DNA from: Takakia lepidozioides
Lineage: Eukaryota; Streptophyta; Takakiopsida; Takakiales; Takakiaceae
Direction: 5' to 3'
Length of the DNA: 64,000 bases
Assembly: GCA_030704615.1 (NCBI GenBank)
Contig: CM060732.1
Span: 38,049,053-38,113,052, forward strand
Shown here one piece after another: positions 61,836 to 64,000 of this stretch (the stretch's first letter is position 1; every line of letters begins with the position of its first letter). The notes under the pieces are model-generated. The model did not search any database, was not told where the DNA came from, and saw only the letters and a list, made by a program, of their open reading frames with translations. A program made the translations under genes and the position numbers.

Positions 61836-64000
61836 ATGTATTGCACTCGTGCAAAAAAGCCAAAGCATAATCTGTTCCCACCAGAAATATGCTTGAAAAA
61901 CAACTTGTTTTGCTTATCCAACTTCAACGAATACATCGGCAATGCGACTTTCACCAATCAGTATTGTTGTGTTTGCAGCAGAGACGTAGCAACCTCTAAT
62001 ATGTTCAAATGGAGAATCGATGAATTACAAAGCGACGTCTTGAAACACATGAAAAAATGGCTAAACCTACAAGTAGAAAACCACTTCGAAGAACATGTTC
62101 TCTTAGAAGACGTTCCCCAAGAATTGATCAATGACACAAAACATCAACTGGACGAATTAAATGGGTTGTTATTGTACAAACGAGAAGTATCAAATACTGC
62201 ACGTACAATCTTCATTTGCAAAAAATGTAGTTCCACCTTGAAAAAGAACAAGATGCCAAAATTTGCACTCACTAATGGTTTGTGGATTGAAAAAGTTCAC
62301 GACATTTTGCCAAAGATAACCATGGTTGAAGAAGCATTAATAGCAAGATATCGTTGTCGTGTCATGTTGTTCAAATTACGATATGTAAATAAGGGCGGAA
62401 AGGGACAACGCGCATTGAGAGGAAATTTGGTGAGTTTTGCTCAAAATCCAGGCCGTGCAGTCGAATTGTTGAACAAATTGTCACCTCCTTTAGATTCATT
62501 ATCAGATATGGTCGCCGTCCACTTTGTCGGCACTTCACATCCACCCATTAATGTCGTAAAAACATGTAATTTGCTATACGTACGTAGACTTGCTGTGACG
62601 ACCTGGTTAACGTGGCTGAAAAACAATCACACGAGTTACAAGGACATTCAAATTGATAACGATATATTGGATGGACTACCAGAGAACAATATTCCACCAT
62701 CAATCTTGAGATCGGTGTTTGAATCCACTGACATTGACTTCGTCAACGCTGAACATCGTACCAACATAACTGATTTGCACAACAAAAAAACACCAATTAA
62801 CAAAGACGACGATACGATCCAGCCCGTCATAGATACCTCCGGACTCATCGATTTTGACGGAATAGACATAAAGCACAACGACTTAATCTCCAACGCTTTA
62901 AATGGATTGCAACTACAACAAAACATGTACTTGTCATACACACACGAAACCGAAATGGTGAACGAATACGCAAACCCAAAACTAATTGCGTGCATGTTTC
63001 CAACGTTATTTCCGTTTGGAATCGGCGTAACCGAAATGAAAAACCATCCAATCAAAGTAACTTTAGAGGCCCACGTTGAGTATTTGATGACTCTCATTGA
63101 TATCCATCACGACTTTTCGAAACACCACCTATTTTCATTCTTCATGTTCAATCTGATGCAACGTAGACAAATATGCCTGGGCGCAAAACTGACAGTGTCG
63201 ATATCATCATTTCAAAGTGAAGCACAACTCCTCAACAATATCCGTTCAGAAGACTTCAACGACATAATAGAGGACGTGACAACAATAAACAACAAACCGG
63301 AAATTCAAAAGTTATTGCGTCATTTGAAAGTATCAAGTAAACAAGTGATGGCATCTGGGAGCAGCCGCGCAACACAGAGAAACGAAATATTCAGCATGAT
63401 GCAACAGTTGGGAACACCAAACTTATTCTTCACTTAAAATCCAGCATTTGTACATCATCCTCTTGTGTCCCTGCTAAGTGGGAACGACATCGATCTTGAC
63501 ATTTTTTTCGACGAAAACCTCCCAGACCACAATGAAAGACGTGCAATTGCCACTACGAATCTGAGATCTCAAGCTAAATTTGTACACATCATCGTGAATG
63601 CAGTTTTTAAATACCTACTACGTGTCAGAGAGACCGCCAAAACTTCCACAACAAATACGAGAGTATTTGGGAACATTAACGCATATTATGGTTGTTACGA
63701 AACGGCGAAAAATGGTTCACTTCACATACACGCATTCCTGTGGCTCGAAAATGCCCCAAATCCAAACGAACTCGTACAAAAACTGAAAGATGACGAAGAA
63801 TTCAAACGAAAAATATTGGCATATTTGGACAACATCATAGTACGCGACTTGATCCAATTCAAATCCGAAATACCGGTTGACGACGACATTCCAACCACTA
63901 CCATTGACCCCGACATCAAAGAAAACAATGTAAACACTGAAATCCATCCATGCACTACCAGACCTCCCGATGTTCATTCTAAAACATTTCATGCCGACTT
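61836..64000 (+). pseudogene. Helitron Rep/helicase gene, 5' part, one in-frame TAA
   Basis: From ATG at 61836 the frame runs 533 codons to TAA at 63435-63437, then stays open in the same frame to the window end. An N-terminal Cys-containing region (CCVCSRDVATSN, FICKKCSSTLKKNKMPKFAL, ALIARYRCRVMLFKLRYVNK) matches the DUF6570 type of Helitron proteins. The helitron_like_N block follows (NPKLIACMFPTLFPFGIGV, HHLFSFFMFNLMQRRQICL), then after the stop NPAFVHHPLVSLL, and the HUH nuclease motif SLHIHAFLWL (about 63715-63745). FFT-stop-NP stands where Helitrons usually have FFTLNP, so TTA to TAA is likely. Helitrons move by rolling-circle replication. The helicase half lies beyond the window. Base composition is more AT-rich than neighbouring elements. 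Confidence 0.8.

Larger units (their letters stand above)
61256..64000 (+). mobile_element. Helitron, partial (runs off the window)
   Basis: Comprises the Rep/helicase gene and possibly the 89-bp repeats upstream of it. The 5'-TC end cannot be fixed and the 3' hairpin-CTRR end is outside the window, so borders are provisional. Confidence 0.6.

Noticed and set aside
8376-63437. Alternative genetic code in which TAG, TGA or TAA are sense codons
   Set aside because: Different stops are involved, each in a transposon or relic, and the intact host-type gene (34240-35183) ends with a normal stop; decay by mutation is simpler.

Overview
This window looks like nuclear DNA of a land plant, packed with transposable elements and holding few intact host genes. 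Evidence for a plant: several plant-type LTR-retrotransposon primer sites complementary to initiator tRNA-Met (TGGTATCAGAGC), a pentatricopeptide-repeat (PPR) relic, an apparently intact two-exon gene of the plant DUF7054 family, plant-style FCP1-like phosphatase domains carrying LDINGLL, and short GT-AG introns. A non-seed plant (fern, lycophyte or bryophyte) is my guess from the style of the kinase-like, MULE and PPR sequences; the sequence does not prove it.

Layout. 1.4-5.0 kb and 13.8-17.2 kb hold two diverged copies of one gene family. They share an FCP1/NIF-type phosphatase tail, a spliced terminal exon, and a downstream region crowded with CACGTG boxes. Between them (about 6.3-12.9 kb) lies a decayed Mutator-like (MULE) transposase gene on the minus strand with a SWIM zinc finger, next to a 96-bp satellite whose units contain a near-perfect palindrome. 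17.2-32.7 kb is an LTR-retrotransposon nest: a Ty3/gypsy integrase end with a PHD finger, an LTR sitting in a Ty1/copia relic, and a 5.5-kb chromovirus array (three LTR copies, one reduced to 36 bp) inserted with a 5-bp target duplication into the gag gene of a plus-strand element. 34.2-35.2 kb is the clearest host gene (DUF7054). 37.3-38.1 kb is an unidentified host-like exon. 40.0-43.9 kb is copia DNA broken by two 5'-truncated LINEs, one flanked by an exact 93-bp duplication. 45.7-47.3 kb is a long gag-protease ORF.

The right third holds two MITEs (PIF/Harbinger-like and hAT-like), a broken PPR gene mixed with local repeats, a 10-bp/90-bp hierarchical repeat, a kinase-like gene end, two complex satellites, and the 5' part of a Helitron Rep/helicase gene running off the window.

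Function and history. Most genes here are selfish-element proteins. Reading frames at several loci are broken by single nonsense codons that fit transition mutations (TGG to TAG, CGA to TGA, CAG to TAG), as expected if the elements were long methylated. The sequence is best read as layers of insertion with clear relative ages, not as an operon or pathway. All family assignments come from motif reading without a database search.
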